Shown: positions 6,687 to 9,022 of the stretch, piece by piece | How the letters are laid out: the number at the start of each line of letters is the position of its first letter | How positions within the stretch are numbered: the first letter of the stretch is position 1 | Assembly: GCA_050013795.1 (NCBI GenBank) | Contig: JBEKEO010000122.1 | Coordinates: 1 to 9,022 of the forward strand | From: CAWHOW01 sp050013795 | Lineage (GTDB): Bacteria; Bacteroidota; Bacteroidia; Bacteroidales; CG2-30-32-10 | Length of the DNA stretch: 9,022 bases | Direction of reading: 5' to 3' | The notes under the pieces: generated by a model | Databases searched by the model: none | The model's input: the letters and a program-made list of their open reading frames with translations, nothing else | Told to the model about the DNA's origin: nothing | Position numbers and translations under genes: made by a program

Positions 6687-7709
6687 TTGATAAATGATTA
6701 TAAAATAATAACTGAATATAATAAAATTAATAGAGATAAATGGAAATATCTATTAAATAAAAGTCCATTTTCTTCGCCTTTCCAAACTCCCGAATATTTT
6801 GTTTTTTTTAATTCCGTTTCTGGTTTATCAGCCGAAGTATTTATTGTTGAAGAAAACGATGAACTCCTGACGCTTTGCCTTGTAACTTTTCAAAAAGAAA
6901 AAGGGATAAAAGGATATTTTTCAAGAAGAGCAATAATTTATGGAGGACCTTTAGTTGACAACAGTGAAAAAGGAAAGCTTGCATTAAAGACATTGTTTTC
7001 AGCTATTAATAAAGAATTAAAACATAGAGTAATTTATGCTGAAACAAGGAACTTTAATGATTATAGTTCATATAAAGATTGTTTCCTTAAAAATGGCTGG
7101 AATTATATACCATATCTGAATATTCAGATTTCCCTGCAGGGGAAAACTATGGATGATATACTCGGAGCCATGAAATACAACAGGCGAAGAGAGATCCAAA
7201 TGTCAATAAAAGAGGGAACAATTGCAAAAGAAGCAGAAAATACTGAAGATGTAACTGCTTTATACAATATTTTGTCTCAACTATATAAGAATCGTGTTAA
7301 GCTACCCTTGCCTGAAATGGATTTTTTTATCAGGCTTTTTAATTCTGCTGTTGGAAAAGTTTTTATTGTTAAGCATAATGTACGGATAATTGGCGGTACG
7401 TTTTGTTTGTATTACCCCAATAAATCAATTTATACCATGTATTATTGCGGCTTGCGTGATTATCATCCGAAAATTTTCCCGACGCATTTAGCGATCATAG
7501 CTGCAATTGAATTCGGAGTAAATAATAATTTGCAGAAAGTGGATCTTATGGGTGCCGGGAAACCTGATAAGGAATATGGTGTAAGAAAATATAAATCTGA
7601 ATTTGGTGGTGAATTGTTAGAACATGGCAGATTCATTAAAGTATATAATCCTTTTTTATTTAAATTAGGGAAAATGGGATTAAGTATTATTAAAAAATTG
7701 AATTATTGA
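6687..7709 (+). CDS. FemAB-like (GNAT-fold) aminoacyl/acyltransferase
   Basis: The 340-residue protein resembles the FemAB/Acetyltransf_6 (PF13480) group: an N-terminal half with SPFQTPEYF and RRAIIYGGPLV, the segment MKYNRRREIQ (162-171) that corresponds to the conserved Arg-rich helix start, a second GNAT-like unit with IIGGTFCLYY, and the C-terminal GAGKPDKEYGVRKYKSEFGG (289-308). True FemAB proteins move amino acids from aminoacyl-tRNA to peptidoglycan precursors; relatives in exopolysaccharide loci are thought to N-acylate or aminoacylate amino sugars, which I infer here. The start is TTG at 6687, giving MINDYKIITE as in family members; no in-frame ATG exists before codon 156, and the nearby ATG at 6694 is out of frame. 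A 37-bp spacer precedes it. Its stop overlaps the next gene by 4 bp (TTGA), so the two are probably translationally coupled. Confidence 0.83.
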   Translation: MINDYKIITEYNKINRDKWKYLLNKSPFSSPFQTPEYFVFFNSVSGLSAEVFIVEENDELLTLCLVTFQKEKGIKGYFSRRAIIYGGPLVDNSEKGKLALKTLFSAINKELKHRVIYAETRNFNDYSSYKDCFLKNGWNYIPYLNIQISLQGKTMDDILGAMKYNRRREIQMSIKEGTIAKEAENTEDVTALYNILSQLYKNRVKLPLPEMDFFIRLFNSAVGKVFIVKHNVRIIGGTFCLYYPNKSIYTMYYCGLRDYHPKIFPTHLAIIAAIEFGVNNNLQKVDLMGAGKPDKEYGVRKYKSEFGGELLEHGRFIKVYNPFLFKLGKMGLSIIKKLNY

Positions 7710-8797
7710 AAATTCTTATTGATATAGGGCATCCTGCGCATGTACATTACTATAGAAACCTTGCAAATGAGCTTGAAAAAAAAGGGCATCAGGTTTATTG
7801 GACCGTGAAAGATATTGATATTGCCAAACATTTGCTTACTTATTATGGATTTAAATATTATGTGCTTCCAAAAAAATCAGATAGTTTGCCTGGCAAGATA
7901 TGGAAACAATTTTTATATGATTTTATAATACTTAAAATTTGCCTTCAGAAAAGAATTGATATAGCCATAGGGACATCCGTATCGGTAGCGCATGTTTCAA
8001 AAATATCAGGAGTTAAATCTGTTGTTTTTGACGATGACGACGATAGCGTACAGCCTTTAGTGGCAAAATATGTCAATCCTTTTGCCGATTCTTTATTAGC
8101 TCCTGAAGCTTTAAAAGGCAGGAAAAACAGGAAGGATACCATCTATTATAATGGCACGCATGAATTATGTTATTTGCATCCAAAATATTTTACACCTTAT
8201 CCGTCAGTTCTAAAAGAAATTGGCTTGTCTGAAAAAGATACTTTTTTCATCATGCGTTTTAACGTCTTTAAAGCTCACCATGACATTGGGGCGAAAGGAC
8301 TATCATTGAACCGGAAACTTCAATTGATTGAATTATTAAAACCATATGGGAAGGTATTTATTACAACTGAACGGGAAATTGAACCTGAACTGAAAGAATA
8401 CCGTTTAAGTATTAGTCCTGAAAAGATACATTCATTGATGGCTTTTTCTACCATGTTCTTAGGCGATAGCCAGACGATGACATCAGAAGCAGCAGTTCTT
8501 GGCATCCCGACATTAAAATGCAATACATTTGCAGGAAAGCTTTCTGTACCAAATGAACTAGAGGATAAATACCAATTATGTTTTTCATACCAACCAGCTG
8601 ATTTTGATAAAATGACTGAAAAAATAAATGAGCTTTTATCTGTTGCTAACCTTAAAGAAGAGTTTCAGAGGCGCCGTCAGAAAATGCTGGCAGATAAAAT
8701 TAATGTAACTGCATTTATGGTCTGGTTCATTGAGAACTATCCCCAAAGTATGAAAATAATGAAAGAAAATCCGGATTATCAGTATAATTTTAAATGA
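7706..8797 (+). CDS. DUF354 protein, GT-B-like fold, probable glycan enzyme
   Basis: The 363-residue protein starts MKILIDIGHPAHVHYYRN, the signature opening of the DUF354 (PF04007) family, and continues with IGTSVSVAHVSKISGVKSVV (88-107), the acidic run DDDDD (109-113) and GDSQTMTSEAAVLGIP (253-268), which lies where GT-B enzymes and UDP-GlcNAc 2-epimerases bind the sugar nucleotide. Length is usual for the family. The biochemical reaction has not, to my knowledge, been shown; a glycosyltransferase or epimerase-like role is inferred from fold and context. The start is a TTG at 7706 whose last bases share the TGA stop of the FemAB-like gene, giving a 4-bp overlap; Met-Lys-Ile follows exactly as in homologues, which supports this start. 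It is the last gene seen; about 225 bases of repeat-bearing non-coding DNA follow. Confidence 0.9.
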   Translation: MKILIDIGHPAHVHYYRNLANELEKKGHQVYWTVKDIDIAKHLLTYYGFKYYVLPKKSDSLPGKIWKQFLYDFIILKICLQKRIDIAIGTSVSVAHVSKISGVKSVVFDDDDDSVQPLVAKYVNPFADSLLAPEALKGRKNRKDTIYYNGTHELCYLHPKYFTPYPSVLKEIGLSEKDTFFIMRFNVFKAHHDIGAKGLSLNRKLQLIELLKPYGKVFITTEREIEPELKEYRLSISPEKIHSLMAFSTMFLGDSQTMTSEAAVLGIPTLKCNTFAGKLSVPNELEDKYQLCFSYQPADFDKMTEKINELLSVANLKEEFQRRRQKMLADKINVTAFMVWFIENYPQSMKIMKENPDYQYNFK

Positions 8798-8850
8798 GAG
8801 ACATATTACTCATACTACGCACAGATAATTTTATATCCTAATTTATTGAG

Positions 8851-8880
8851 ATTCCTCTCCGCCAGCCGGCGGATCGGAAT
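8851..8880. repeat. G+C-rich interrupted hairpin, probably a dispersed intergenic repeat
   Basis: An outer stem attcc (8851-8855) pairs with ggaat (8876-8880), a tc/tc internal bulge follows, and an inner stem tccgcc (8858-8863) pairs with ggcgga (8868-8873) around the loop agcc. It stands out from the surrounding A+T-rich DNA. The flanks read gagattcc and ggaatgaca, which resemble, from memory, a dispersed element of the GAGATTCC...GGAATGACA type found many times in Bacteroidota and some other genomes. No U-tract follows on the + strand, so it is not a standard terminator, although it could stabilise the 3' end of the operon transcript. Confidence 0.65.
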
Positions 8881-8916
8881 GACATGTTTGATTGAAGGAT
8901 AAAAGGGGGATGAGGT

Positions 8917-8954
8917 GGGGGTTGGCGCAAGGCGAAAAGCCACCACAACCCCCC
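8917..8954. repeat. Inverted repeat with 8-bp arms (gggggttg / caaccccc)
   Basis: The arm gggggttg (8917-8924) pairs perfectly with caaccccc (8947-8954), and inside it ggc (8931-8933) can pair with gcc (8939-8941) around gaaaa. The C run continues to 8956 and is followed by A16 (8957-8972), TT and A10 (8975-8984). Then comes gccccaaggggggg (8991-9004). On the + strand poly-A, not poly-T, follows the hairpin, so it is not an intrinsic terminator for this operon. The whole tail looks like decayed dispersed repeats or uncertain sequence near a contig end. Confidence 0.55.
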
Positions 8955-9022
8955 CCAAAAAAAAAAAAAAAATTAAAAAAAAAAGGTTTAGCCCCAAGGG
9001 GGGGTAATTTGGTAAATAAAAA

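Larger units (their letters stand above)
8798..9022. other. Non-coding tail after the DUF354 gene
   Basis: These 225 bases contain no credible gene. They hold the two inverted repeats listed separately and several homopolymer runs (C7 at 8950-8956, A16 at 8957-8972, A10 at 8975-8984, G7 at 8998-9004). A 60-codon open frame on the - strand is built from these runs and has no recognisable similarity. Confidence 0.7.

Noticed and set aside
6682..6689. taattttg fits the Bacteroidota -7 promoter consensus TAnnTTTG before the FemAB-like gene.
   Set aside because: It includes the TTG start codon, so transcription would begin inside the coding region, and no TTTG is placed about 20 bases upstream.
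8794..8813. atgag / ctcat inverted repeat over the DUF354 stop codon as a terminator.
   Set aside because: Only a 5-bp A+T-rich stem with a 10-base loop and no T-run after it.
8815..8997. 60-codon open frame on the - strand.
   Set aside because: It is made largely of homopolymer-coded Phe, Gly and Lys stretches and the hairpin repeat, with no recognisable domain.
8991..9004. gccccaaggggggg followed, on the - strand, by a T-run, as a terminator for a gene entering from the right.
   Set aside because: The stem is about four pairs with a two-base loop, too small to be stable, and the sequence quality there is doubtful.
1..9022. CRISPR array, tRNA, rRNA, transposase or phage genes.
   Set aside because: No spaced repeats, cloverleaf-like segments or recombinase motifs were seen on either strand.

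Overview
The window is a stretch of A+T-rich bacterial DNA carrying a surface-polysaccharide (O-antigen or capsule type) biosynthesis locus. Every gene reads on the + strand. Protein similarity recognised by eye, the lack of clear Shine-Dalgarno sequences and the style of the intergenic repeats suggest a Bacteroidota genome, probably an environmental or metagenome-assembled one. That assignment is inference; nothing in the window names a species.

Layout: (1-340) C-terminal end of a UDP-N-acetylglucosamine 2-epimerase, cut by the window edge; (343-1089) a GT32-like glycosyltransferase with a DxD motif; (1090-1149) a spacer with a 16-bp tandem repeat; (1150-2556) a multi-membrane-span GT-C (GT39/PMT_2-like) glycosyltransferase; (2557-2977) the broken C-terminal third of a SAM-dependent methyltransferase with an in-frame stop; (2981-4834) an AsnB-type glutamine-dependent amidotransferase; (4844-4963) a 39-codon stub of an NAD-dependent sugar epimerase/dehydratase; (4964-5032) a spacer with an 8-bp tandem repeat; (5033-5965) a GT4-type glycosyltransferase; (5978-6649) an intact SAM methyltransferase; (6687-7709) a FemAB/GNAT-like aminoacyl- or acyltransferase; (7706-8797) a DUF354 protein of GT-B-like fold, overlapping the previous gene by 4 bp; (8798-9022) a non-coding tail with a G+C-rich hairpin, a second inverted repeat and long homopolymer runs.

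Read together, the genes supply a ManNAc-type precursor (WecB), three glycosyltransferases that would build or decorate a glycan, and a set of modifying enzymes (amidotransferase, methyltransferase, FemAB-like transferase), with DUF354 as a likely further glycan enzyme. The last two genes are tightly coupled and look like one functional unit.

The most notable point is decay: two remnants of sugar-pathway genes flank asnB, one missing its N-terminus and one missing almost everything but its N-terminus. Short tandem repeats sit in the two repeat-bearing spacers. This looks like a locus that has been remodelled by gene gain and loss. I see no RNA gene, CRISPR array, transposase or convincing promoter, and no clearly new system. 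The FemAB-DUF354 pair next to AsnB is the best candidate for unusual chemistry.
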